A stretch of DNA of 64,000 bases, from the NCBI RefSeq assembly GCF_023715655.1, contig NZ_JAMBON010000007.1, forward strand, positions 1-64,000, in the 5' to 3' direction. Source of the DNA: Oceanobacillus luteolus (GTDB lineage: Bacteria > Bacillota > Bacilli > Bacillales > Amphibacillaceae). A model generated the notes under the pieces. It was not told the DNA's origin. It ran no database searches and saw nothing but the letters and a program-made list of their open reading frames with translations. The position numbers and the translations under genes are program-made. Of the stretch, positions 23,469-31,791 are shown piece after piece; position 1 is the stretch's first letter, and each line of letters begins with the position of its first letter.

Positions 23469-24926
23469 CTATTTCATCTCTCTCAACACAGCCACAAAGT
23501 ACTCCCAATTATTCAACATCGACGGGATGCTCACATGTTCATTTGGAGTATGTACATCATACATATCCGGACCAATCGAAATGGCGTCTAAACCAGGAAT
23601 TTTCTCAATGAAGATTCCACATTCGATCCCTGCGTGCACGGCGATAATTTCAGGATCTTTTCCTTCTCGTTCCTTATATACTTTTTCAAATAATTGACGT
23701 ACTTTGGAATCTGGATTGTATGGCCATTCTGGATAATCAGAGGTGACTGTAAACTTGCAGTCTAGAATTTCAGCAACGAGCTTAGATTGATCAGCTATTG
23801 CATATTTGCGGCTTTTCACGGAACTTCTTGCATCACTTTCAATGATAATGGAGGAGTCCGTTGTTTCAAGTTTTCCTACATTAACCGAAGTCTCCACTAG
23901 CCCTTTGATATCCAAGCTCATATTCTGAATTCCATTCGGCAATAACATCAGTGCCTTAATTACCTTCTGTTTAGTTTCGTCCGAGAAACATGTCGCCGCT
24001 GAATTTTCGGCTTGCTTCAATTCAACGAAAACATTCGGATCAGAACTCGCAAACTCAAGCCTCAGAGTATTTGTCCACTCTTCTAATTTCTCACGTAACT
24101 TTGCCACTTCGGCTTCCGGCAATGCAATTGTAATGATTGCTTCACGAGGGATTGCATTAGATGCCATACCGCCGCGTACATGCTGGACGACAAATTTAAA
24201 GTCAGTGGATAAGTCATACAATAGACGTCCCATTAATTTAAGCGCATTTCCTCTTTCTTGGTCAATTTCCATTCCAGAATGTCCACCGATTAAACCTTTT
24301 ACCGCTAGTTGGAAACTCACGTATTCCGAAGGCAGATTTTCTTCTATTAACGGTATCTCCAAAATGGTCTGTAATCCTCCTGCACTGCTGACCAATAGTT
24401 TACCGTCTTCCTCCGAATCAATATTGATTAAAATTTTCCCTTCAAAATGACTCGGATCAACGGATAATGCACCGTTCATCGTCGTTTCTTCTTCTGTCGT
24501 AATAACAACTTCTAATGCTGGATGTGGGATATCCTTTGCATCCAACAACGCTAATGCATAAGCAACCGCGACACCATTGTCCGCTCCAAGTGTAGTATCT
24601 GTAGCGTGTAACATATCATCTTCAATTCGTAACTTTAATGGATCTTTTTTAAAATCATGGATGGTTCCATCATTTTTCTCGCAAACCATATCCATATGAC
24701 CTTGGATTATAACGGCCGTTGCCTGCTCGTACCCTTTTGTAGCAGGCTTTTTGATAATAACATTTAATGCTTCATCTTGAATGACTTCCAGTCCACGTTC
24801 ATGTGCAAAGCCGACTAAATAATCACTGATTTCTTTTTCATTCCCTGAGCCTCTCGGGATCTGGGATATTTCATAAAAGTACTTAAATATTGGGTTCTCT
24901 ATTAGTTCCTCTAAACTAGCATACAT
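23469..24926 (-). CDS. pepD: Aminoacyl-histidine dipeptidase (M20C, PepD)
   Basis: 485 residues, the PepD length. Di-zinc site motifs are IIQGHMDMVCEKND, LGADNGVAVAYALALLD and ITTEEETTMNGA, and a lid-domain GLIGGHSGMEIDQERGNA is present. PepD hydrolyses carnosine-like and other unspecific dipeptides in the cytoplasm. GGAGG lies before the ATG. It follows a YfcC-type transporter by 24 bases, so the two are probably one operon for uptake and cleavage of small peptides or amino-acid derivatives. Confidence 0.88.
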   Translation of the reverse strand: MYASLEELIENPIFKYFYEISQIPRGSGNEKEISDYLVGFAHERGLEVIQDEALNVIIKKPATKGYEQATAVIIQGHMDMVCEKNDGTIHDFKKDPLKLRIEDDMLHATDTTLGADNGVAVAYALALLDAKDIPHPALEVVITTEEETTMNGALSVDPSHFEGKILINIDSEEDGKLLVSSAGGLQTILEIPLIEENLPSEYVSFQLAVKGLIGGHSGMEIDQERGNALKLMGRLLYDLSTDFKFVVQHVRGGMASNAIPREAIITIALPEAEVAKLREKLEEWTNTLRLEFASSDPNVFVELKQAENSAATCFSDETKQKVIKALMLLPNGIQNMSLDIKGLVETSVNVGKLETTDSSIIIESDARSSVKSRKYAIADQSKLVAEILDCKFTVTSDYPEWPYNPDSKVRQLFEKVYKEREGKDPEIIAVHAGIECGIFIEKIPGLDAISIGPDMYDVHTPNEHVSIPSMLNNWEYFVAVLREMK

Positions 24927-24950
24927 CGATTGTTCCTCCTTTTATCACAA

Positions 24951-26366
24951 TTAGTATACCCACACAAATGAATGTACAACGAGAAGGAAAATTAGACCTA
25001 CCGCATAAAGGATGAGGATTAACGGAATGAAAAAACGCGCCCATTTAATCCATGATAATCCTGCCAGAGCCAAACTAGCCATCAAATGACCATTGGTAGG
25101 AGTAAGTGCATTGGAAATTCCATCACCAATTTGGAACGCTAAAACGGCAGTTTGTCTGTGCACTTCAAGCAAATCAGCTAAAGGTGCCATAAGCGGCATT
25201 GTTAATGCAGCCTGTCCACTTCCCGAACTGACGATATAGTTGATGGCACTCTGTACACCAAAAATTCCAGCAACTGCAAATGTGGATGGAAGACCTTCAA
25301 CTAACCCAGCTAATGAATGTACGATCGTATCAATTGTATTGGCATTTTCCAAAATGACTACTGCACCATGCGCCAATCCGACAGCAAGTGCTGCAACGAC
25401 CATATCATTACAACCTTTAGTAAATGATTCGGCAATTTTATTATCATTCATCTTCGCAATGATCCCTACAATAACTCCCATGATTAAAAATAGGGATGCA
25501 ATTTCCTTCATATACCATCCATATTTAATGATACCAAAAGGAATAATGATAATGGTAAGGAGAAAAGCGAGTAAAATAACAATTTTGCTTTTCGTTAATG
25601 AATGATTGGACGTCACTTTTTCACCTTGTGGAATCAACTGTCCATCACCATAAACAAGACTTCTCGCCGGATCCTTCAATACCTTTTTAGCATATCTCAT
25701 GACATATAGACTCGCCACGATGATCAATACTGCTAGTAGTACAATCCGGACAGACATCCCCGAGAACAATGGCAATTCGGAAATGGTTTGTGCCACCCCT
25801 AAATTAAATGGATTTGTAACAGCTCCCGCATAGCCAATGGACGTACCAATCATCGGAGTAGCGACTGCGATGATTCGGTCAAATCCGAGTTTCAATAAGA
25901 AAGGCAACAGGATAATCAAGTATGGAATACTCTCTTCCGCCATTCCAAACGTTGCCCCACAAATCGCAAAAAATGTCATTAATATCGGAATCAGGTAAAT
26001 TTCATTACCATTCAGTTTTGTAATCAACCGGTTAAATAGTGCTTCAATTGCACCAGTAGCTGTTAAAATACCAAATGATCCACCAACGATAAATAATAAG
26101 AAGACGATATCAGCACTTTGGACCATTCCATCAAATACAGCAGTAAAAATATCTAAAAATCCAGCTGGGTTTGCTTCGGTTTCTTGATAGGTCCCATTGA
26201 TGACGACCGTTCTTCCATCTTCATTGACTTCCCGTTCATATTCACCAGCCGGAATAAAATAAGTTGTGATTGCTAAAAGAACAATAATGCCAAATAAAAT
26301 GATAAACGTATGTGGTATTTTTGATTTTTCCTTGAATTTCGGTTCCTGAGGTTTTTCAGCCAACAT
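24951..26366 (-). CDS. YfcC family membrane transporter
   Basis: 471 residues with about 12 membrane segments. IPHTFIILFGIIVLLAITTY followed by IPAGEYER at the N-terminus, GMAEESIPYLIILLPF and SAINYIVSSGSGQAALTMP near the C-terminus are characteristic of the YfcC/ArcD-like part of the C4-dicarboxylate/ion transporter superfamily. Members are poorly characterised; those linked to peptidase genes are thought to carry amino acids or peptides. The adjacent pepD gene supports that. Divergent from the small protein gene at 26594. Confidence 0.75.
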   Translation of the reverse strand: MLAEKPQEPKFKEKSKIPHTFIILFGIIVLLAITTYFIPAGEYEREVNEDGRTVVINGTYQETEANPAGFLDIFTAVFDGMVQSADIVFLLFIVGGSFGILTATGAIEALFNRLITKLNGNEIYLIPILMTFFAICGATFGMAEESIPYLIILLPFLLKLGFDRIIAVATPMIGTSIGYAGAVTNPFNLGVAQTISELPLFSGMSVRIVLLAVLIIVASLYVMRYAKKVLKDPARSLVYGDGQLIPQGEKVTSNHSLTKSKIVILLAFLLTIIIIPFGIIKYGWYMKEIASLFLIMGVIVGIIAKMNDNKIAESFTKGCNDMVVAALAVGLAHGAVVILENANTIDTIVHSLAGLVEGLPSTFAVAGIFGVQSAINYIVSSGSGQAALTMPLMAPLADLLEVHRQTAVLAFQIGDGISNALTPTNGHLMASLALAGLSWIKWARFFIPLILILYAVGLIFLLVVHSFVWVY

Positions 26367-26518
26367 GATGTCATTCCCTACTTCCTGAACAATTTCTTTT
26401 TAACACGTTATCACTTCATCTAATAAAAGAATAAAGTAATTATATACGATTCTATTCGGAAAAACAATAGGGTTTGTCGAAAATTGTCGAAATATTTATG
26501 GCATCCTCGACATCCAAC

Positions 26519-26548
26519 CAGACAAAATAGAGGAAGTTATATTATAAT
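26519..26548 (+). promoter_or_regulatory. Probable SigA promoter for the Tim44-like gene
   Basis: A perfect -10 TATAAT at 26543-26548 follows CAGACA (26519-26524, four of six matches to TTGACA) at 18 bases, 46 bases before the start codon of the gene at 26594. Confidence 0.5.
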
Positions 26549-26593
26549 AGAAGTGTACTTACAAAATACGACAACAATAGAGAGGGTCAAATA

Positions 26594-27043
26594 ATGAAGA
26601 AAATTATAGCTGCATTTTTTGCAATTACACTCATATTCTCACCGATTGGAGATTATGTTTTCCAAGATACAGGTACAACAACCGTTGAGGCGAAGCGATA
26701 TAAGTCAGGTAAAAAATCGTTCAACCCAGGAAGCAACAATAACAACAATTCATTCTTCCAAAATAATAAGAAAGACTCCAACGTCAATAAATCCACTACA
26801 AAACAAAACACAAATAATAAAGGCGGCTTGATGTCAGGCGGTCTCATGAAAGGCCTTATGCTTGGTGGACTTGCAGGATTATTGTTTGGCGGTCTGCTTG
26901 GCAGCATGGGTATATTAGGTTCACTGATCGGCCTATTGATTAATGCTCTTGCCATCGCGTTCATCATTGCTATCGCGGTGAAGATTTATCAATTATTGTT
27001 CAAGCGTAAAAAGAAAGAGGATACGAATGTATGGAGAAATTAG
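26594..27043 (+). CDS. Secreted/membrane Asn- and Gly-rich protein, Bacilli Tim44-like family
   Basis: 149 residues in three parts: a signal-like hydrophobic N-terminus ending near VEAKRYKSG, an Asn/Lys/Ser-rich linker of about 45 residues (including five Asn in a row), and a Gly/Leu-rich segment (GGLMKGLMLGGLAGLLFGG) running into a final membrane helix with a basic RKKKE tail. The same arrangement occurs in short Bacilli proteins annotated as Tim44-like, whose role I do not know. It overlaps the downstream DUF2653 gene by 13 bases, so the two are translated together. Confidence 0.75.
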   Translation: MKKIIAAFFAITLIFSPIGDYVFQDTGTTTVEAKRYKSGKKSFNPGSNNNNNSFFQNNKKDSNVNKSTTKQNTNNKGGLMSGGLMKGLMLGGLAGLLFGGLLGSMGILGSLIGLLINALAIAFIIAIAVKIYQLLFKRKKKEDTNVWRN

Positions 27044-27318
27044 TCCTTCCTGAACAAGATATCATTAATGCACTCTGTGTTTATGTTTCACGTAAAAAGC
27101 AAATAAAGCCAGAAGAAGTCGAGGTCGAATTAATGTTTGACGATGACACTGGTTTTTCCGCAGAAGTATTTTGGAATGGCAGGAAGCAAGTCTTGATCAT
27201 GTCTAATCTCATTGAAGCAATACGACTATGGATTGAGGAATATCTGAACGGAGATCCTTTTGCTGGAATTAAGTTAGAGCTGGATGATGAACAAGGGATT
27301 ATCGCTTTCGTTGGATAA
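27031..27318 (+). CDS. YxcD family protein (DUF2653)
   Basis: 95 residues, acidic, no membrane segment. The stretch LPEQDIINALCVYVSRKKQ and the central GFSAEVFWNGRKQVL are recognised from the Bacillus YxcD/DUF2653 family, whose function is unknown. An AGAGGAT site sits before the ATG inside the upstream gene. Coupling to a membrane-anchored partner suggests a cytosolic companion at the membrane (inference). Confidence 0.75.
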   Translation: MEKLVLPEQDIINALCVYVSRKKQIKPEEVEVELMFDDDTGFSAEVFWNGRKQVLIMSNLIEAIRLWIEEYLNGDPFAGIKLELDDEQGIIAFVG

Positions 27319-27333
27319 AACTTTAAAATGATT

Positions 27334-27367
27334 AGCCCCACATACATCATTGTAAGTGGGGCTTTTT
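27334..27367 (+). terminator. Terminator after the DUF2653 gene
   Basis: AGCCCCAC (27334-27341) pairs with GTGGGGCT (27356-27363), followed by five T. Confidence 0.9.
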
Positions 27368-27415
27368 GATGGTGAACAACATCTCCAATAAATGCTTGAG
27401 GCAATCAATTCCCTC

Positions 27416-28309
27416 TCAACTTCCTTTGGAGCTCTGACCTTGAAAAAGTCCTTCTGTAATTTCAATAAATAGTTGAACTGCTGGCGATGCTGCTTTGATG
27501 GAGGGGAGTCCTAACCCAATATGTCTGTAATGGTTGGTTTCCAAAGGCCTGACATTCTCTTTTGAAAAGGAGAGGTTTTCCAGTGAAAGCTCCGGCAGAA
27601 TCAGCACCCCTAACCCTTCCTTAATCATGCCCAATGATGTATTCAGATTCACTGTTTTATATTTTTCGGTGATAGGGATTTTTTGTTTTTTTAATTGATT
27701 TGTAATCGTTGCTTCATAACCCGCATTAGATACAATCAATGATTCGTTTTCCAAATCGGTAAGATGCACATGCTCTTTAGCCATTAATGGATGGCCATTC
27801 GGCAGCATCACTACATAGCGATCCTTGACGAGAGGAATAGTATCTAAATCAGTGCAAGGGAGTTCGACAAAACCGATATCGATTTCCCGTGAAGTCAACC
27901 ATTCAATAATTTCTTCTTGGGAACCCTCCTTAAACGTCAGGGAAACATTTGGCTTTTTTTGCTGGAACGTCCGGATGATTTTGGGCAGGAAATGAGCAGT
28001 GACATTTGGAAAAGTTGCAATCCGGATCGTTCCAGTGATCAAGCCTTTTTCCAAGGAAACTTCCTGCTCCATCTTCTCGAGGCTGTTCAGGATAATCCTC
28101 ACATGGTAGAGCAGGCGTTTCCCAATATCCGTAATGAATAGCTCCCTCCCCCGCTCCCGCACAAGCAAGCTCACACCGTACTCTTCTTCTAACATGGAGA
28201 TGGCATGGCTGACAGCTGGCTGCGACATATGTAGCGCTTGTGCTGCTTTTGTAAAACTTCTTTCTTCCACCACTTTCACAAAGATTTCTAGCTGTGTAAT
28301 CGTTGGCAT
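27416..28309 (-). CDS. LysR family transcriptional regulator
   Basis: 297 residues, the family length. N-terminal winged helix-turn-helix is clear (ERSFTKAAQALHMSQPAVS, then LEEEYGVSLLVRERG); the rest is the two-lobed effector domain. The ribosome binding site AAAGGAGA is about 14 bases from the ATG, unusually far, and the space between holds a 12-base palindrome (AAGTAAATACTT, 28310-28321) that could shorten the effective distance or bind the protein. It is divergent from an MFS gene 142 bases away, the usual arrangement for a LysR regulator and its target. Confidence 0.88.
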   Translation of the reverse strand: MPTITQLEIFVKVVEERSFTKAAQALHMSQPAVSHAISMLEEEYGVSLLVRERGRELFITDIGKRLLYHVRIILNSLEKMEQEVSLEKGLITGTIRIATFPNVTAHFLPKIIRTFQQKKPNVSLTFKEGSQEEIIEWLTSREIDIGFVELPCTDLDTIPLVKDRYVVMLPNGHPLMAKEHVHLTDLENESLIVSNAGYEATITNQLKKQKIPITEKYKTVNLNTSLGMIKEGLGVLILPELSLENLSFSKENVRPLETNHYRHIGLGLPSIKAASPAVQLFIEITEGLFQGQSSKGS

Positions 28310-28451
28310 AAGTATTTACTTATCTCCTTTATAAAATATATCTATTTTATTTATTCCAAATCCTATTGTAACATAAGCACTGTGCGTGTCTTAAAAACTA
28401 TATGAATGGTGATAAGACAAATATAAAATCAAAAAGGAGAGAGTGGTAACA

Positions 28452-29654
28452 TTGACGCGACCGAAATTGTGGACAAAAGACTTCATTATGGTTTGTGTAA
28501 CAAACTTACTTCTTGCAATGAACTACTTTCTGCTCATGGTTATTTTTTCCGAGTATGCTGTAATAAAGTTTGATGCTCCGCAAAGTTTGGCCGGACTTGC
28601 TTCAAGTATCTTTATTATCGGAACCCTTTGTGTGCGCCCCTTGGCCGGAAAGTACCTGGATGTTATCGGAAGAAAGAAAATGCTTTATACCGGTATCATC
28701 ATCTTTGCGATTACTACAGGACTATACTTGGTGATTGATCATTTGCCTCTGTTAATGATAGATCGTTTTATTCATGGTGCAGCGTACGGGGTTGCTTCCA
28801 CGGCGATAACGACTGTGATGACAAGCTCCATCCCGCGTGAACGCAGCGGAGAAGGTATTGGATATTTTTCCATGAGTGTAACGATTGCAACTGCAATCGG
28901 ACCATTCATTGCATTGCTTCTTGTGCAACATACAGGTTATAGCATGACCTTTTTAATGACTTTATCTTTTGCAGTTGTTGCATTACTAGCTTCTTTAGCT
29001 TTAAAAGTGGAGAATATCACATTATCGAAGGAAGAGCTTGATAGTTTGAAGGGATTCAGAATCAGTGACTTCTTTGAATTCAGCGCAGCCCCGATGGCTC
29101 TCATGATGGTCATCCTTGGTTTTGCTTATTCCAGTGTCCTCACTTTTATTTCTTCTTACTCAAATGAAGTGAACCTATCAGAAGCCGCGAGTTTCTTCTT
29201 TATCGTCTATGCCGTATTCCTTCTGGCATCAAGACCATTCACTGGAAAAAGATTTGATTTAAAAGGGGAAAACTCAGTAGTTTACCCATGTATGGCACTA
29301 TTCTTGATTGGACTAGTCATCCTCAGTCAAGCTCAGCATGGCCTTGTTCTTTTATTGGCAGGGGCATGTATCGGGATTGGTTACGGTACGACAATGTCGA
29401 GTGTTCAAACGATTATGGTCAAGAAAGCACCACCCCACAGAGCAGGCCTAGCGAATTCGACATTTTTCATTTCCTTTGATCTAGGATTAGGAATAGGACC
29501 ATTCGTATTAGGTGCTATGCTTCCTTCACTAGGCTACAGGGGAATGTATATCAGTATGGCAGTAGTTGTTTTATTATGTATCATATTCTACTATTTCACC
29601 CACGGTAGAAAAAATAAGTCAGAACAATATGTAGAAAAAGAACAAGTAAGTTAA
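28452..29654 (+). CDS. MFS transporter, drug/metabolite efflux type
   Basis: About 400 residues with 12 predicted membrane segments. The conserved loop GKYLDVIGRKKML between segments 2 and 3 and RFIHGAAYGVASTAITT mark the family. The most likely start is TTG at 28452: AAAGGAG at 28434-28440 is 11-12 bases away, whereas the in-frame GTG at 28443 is too close to it. Probably regulated by the divergent LysR protein; substrate unknown. A strong terminator follows. Confidence 0.8.
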   Translation: MTRPKLWTKDFIMVCVTNLLLAMNYFLLMVIFSEYAVIKFDAPQSLAGLASSIFIIGTLCVRPLAGKYLDVIGRKKMLYTGIIIFAITTGLYLVIDHLPLLMIDRFIHGAAYGVASTAITTVMTSSIPRERSGEGIGYFSMSVTIATAIGPFIALLLVQHTGYSMTFLMTLSFAVVALLASLALKVENITLSKEELDSLKGFRISDFFEFSAAPMALMMVILGFAYSSVLTFISSYSNEVNLSEAASFFFIVYAVFLLASRPFTGKRFDLKGENSVVYPCMALFLIGLVILSQAQHGLVLLLAGACIGIGYGTTMSSVQTIMVKKAPPHRAGLANSTFFISFDLGLGIGPFVLGAMLPSLGYRGMYISMAVVVLLCIIFYYFTHGRKNKSEQYVEKEQVS

Positions 29655-29722
29655 GGGACATCGGAACAGGTACCTTTTACGGGTCCAAATAGGAGAATGC
29701 AAACATTCGCGTCTCCTAGAGT

Positions 29723-29758
29723 GATTTGTGGATTACCATATCCACAAATCATTTTTTT
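29723..29758 (+). terminator. Terminator after the MFS gene
   Basis: GATTTGTGGAT (29723-29733) pairs perfectly with ATCCACAAATC (29740-29750), followed by seven T. Confidence 0.92.
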
Positions 29759-29903
29759 ATCTCTCTTATCTAAAAATCACCTCTTCATATACAAAGCAAA
29801 GGTACGAGGAACCTATCCCCTAGTCCCATTTACCTCCAAATACCCATCACCATTCAGTTACAAAGTTTCATAGACAATTACCACTAATCATTGTAAATTA
29901 AAA

Positions 29904-29917
29904 TGTAAGCACTTTCA
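29904..29917. promoter_or_regulatory. cre-like box before the amiE-nagZ-namZ operon
   Basis: TGTAAGCACTTTCA matches the cre consensus except for A in place of the central G. It lies about 145 bases before the amiE start in a 300-base gap that otherwise shows no gene. Catabolite control of muropeptide recycling would be sensible. Confidence 0.45.
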
Positions 29918-30060
29918 ATATTGCGCAAATATGGATAAAAATCTCTATATTCATTTTGCAATCAACAAAAAAGGAGAAAAATAATGTAAAGGAGGTTTAT
30001 CTATTTAAGAGTTTGGCACTTTAACATAATAGGGGCATGACCCCGATGAGGAGGAATAGG

Positions 30061-31770
30061 ATGCAGAAAAAAAGGATGTCGCTTTTATCTACTGTCGTAA
30101 TCACTTCCGCAATACTTTTTCATTCAACAACTGTAATGGGTGCAAACCATTCACCTATCCATTCGCCAACCATTGAAGTAAAAGAAGAAAAAGAAATCAC
30201 AAACGTCCCCCATCCCCGTTTTTCTTGGGATAACCCGGGTCCGACTTCACCAGTTCTGCACCCTGGGTCCATTAGGGGAGCTGGCATGGTAGAGGGACCA
30301 CTTCATGCAATCGATCAAACCATGAATTCTTTAATTGAAGAAGGCATGATGCCTGGTGCAGTCACATTTGTAGCAAGACGCGGACACATCGTCCAGCATG
30401 AATCCTATGGACATGCGCTTCTTTATAGTGATGATGCGGGCAACTATGTCGATAACCCGATTGAAATGAAGAAAGACACCATCTTTGACCTTGCTTCCAT
30501 CAGTAAAATTTTCACAACAACCGCCGCCATGATTCTCTATGAAGATGGACATTTCGAACTCGATGACCCTGTCGCTGATTACATCCCGGAATTTGCCGAA
30601 AACGGAAAAGAAAATGTGACAATCAGACAGCTTATGACACATACTTCAGGTTTTACCTCTTGGGTTCCGCTTTATACGATTGGTGAGAATAGAGAGGAAC
30701 GTCTTCAATATGTATTCCAATATCCACTAGCAAACGAACCAGGAACAACATACACATACAGTGATTTGAACATGATCACATTAGGAGCTTTAATTGAACG
30801 TCTTTCTGGACAAGGGCTCGATGAATACGTTTTTGAAAACATCACGAAACCACTGAAAATGACTGACACGATGTATAACCCGCCTGAATCACTAAAACAC
30901 CGAATCGCTGCAACAGAATATCAACCATGGACAAACAGGGGTGTCGTCTGGGGAGAAGTGCATGATGAAAATGCTTGGTCTTTAGATGGCATCGCCGGAC
31001 ATGCCGGAGTTTTCTCCACTGCCCATGACTTAGGAAAACTAGCTCATATGTTCATCAATGAAGGCAGATATGGCGGAAAGCGCATATTACACCCAGAAAC
31101 AATCCAACTCTTAGTTGAAAACCAAATACCGGAATTCCCTGGTAATGATCATGGCTTAGGTTGGGAGCTTTCACAGGGCTGGTATATGGATGCATTATCG
31201 GAAACGTCCACTCTTGGGCATACTGGTTATACAGGAACATCAATCGTCGTTAATTTAAACAACGATACGATCGCTATCCTTTTAACGAACCGTGTCCATC
31301 CGACTCGCGAAACCGTATCAACAAACCCTGCACGCCGTGCGTTATCGAGACATGTGGCAGATGCCATTCCGGTCAAATTACCGGATAAAAGAGGGAAGGC
31401 ATGGTTTGCCGGCTACGGTGACGAGTTGAATCGGCCTCTCACTTTGAAAGTCGATATCAAACAGGATGCGACATTACGTTTCGATACGTGGTACCGAACA
31501 GAACAGGGCTATGATTTCGGATTTGTCGAAGTATCAGATGATGGAGAAACATGGAGTCCGCTTCGTACATTTTCGGGTAGCAGTGTCGACTTTGTAAAAG
31601 AAACCTTGGAGATTCCAGCAGGGACAACTCATATCCGCTTCCGCTATCAAACTGATGCAACAACGAACGGACGTGGTTGGTATGTAAGCAATCTTCAGCT
31701 TGCAGATCCTAGTCAGCGAGAATTACCGATTAACATAACGGAAAACGAATGGGAAAAGAGAAATTATTAA
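30061..31770 (+). CDS. amiE: Exported serine hydrolase of the AmiE/YbbE type with extra C-terminal domain
   Basis: 569 residues from the ATG at 30061, chosen for the GAGGAGG site just before it. A signal peptide covers about residues 1-30. The beta-lactamase/class C fold shows the nucleophile motif SISK in FDLASISKIFTTT, YSD in TYTYSDLNMITLG, and HTG in LGHTGYTGT. Homologues with nagZ and namZ are the N-acetylmuramyl-L-alanine amidases (AmiE) that strip peptides from muropeptides outside the cell. YbbE of Bacillus subtilis is near 440 residues as I recall; here about 120 more form a beta-rich domain (from about residue 450; RFDTWYRTEQGYDFGFVEVS, then SDDGETWSPL) resembling carbohydrate- or wall-binding modules. 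Starts 22 bases before nagZ. Confidence 0.8.
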   Translation: MQKKRMSLLSTVVITSAILFHSTTVMGANHSPIHSPTIEVKEEKEITNVPHPRFSWDNPGPTSPVLHPGSIRGAGMVEGPLHAIDQTMNSLIEEGMMPGAVTFVARRGHIVQHESYGHALLYSDDAGNYVDNPIEMKKDTIFDLASISKIFTTTAAMILYEDGHFELDDPVADYIPEFAENGKENVTIRQLMTHTSGFTSWVPLYTIGENREERLQYVFQYPLANEPGTTYTYSDLNMITLGALIERLSGQGLDEYVFENITKPLKMTDTMYNPPESLKHRIAATEYQPWTNRGVVWGEVHDENAWSLDGIAGHAGVFSTAHDLGKLAHMFINEGRYGGKRILHPETIQLLVENQIPEFPGNDHGLGWELSQGWYMDALSETSTLGHTGYTGTSIVVNLNNDTIAILLTNRVHPTRETVSTNPARRALSRHVADAIPVKLPDKRGKAWFAGYGDELNRPLTLKVDIKQDATLRFDTWYRTEQGYDFGFVEVSDDGETWSPLRTFSGSSVDFVKETLEIPAGTTHIRFRYQTDATTNGRGWYVSNLQLADPSQRELPINITENEWEKRNY

Positions 31771-31791
31771 TATAAAGGAGAGAGGGAAACC

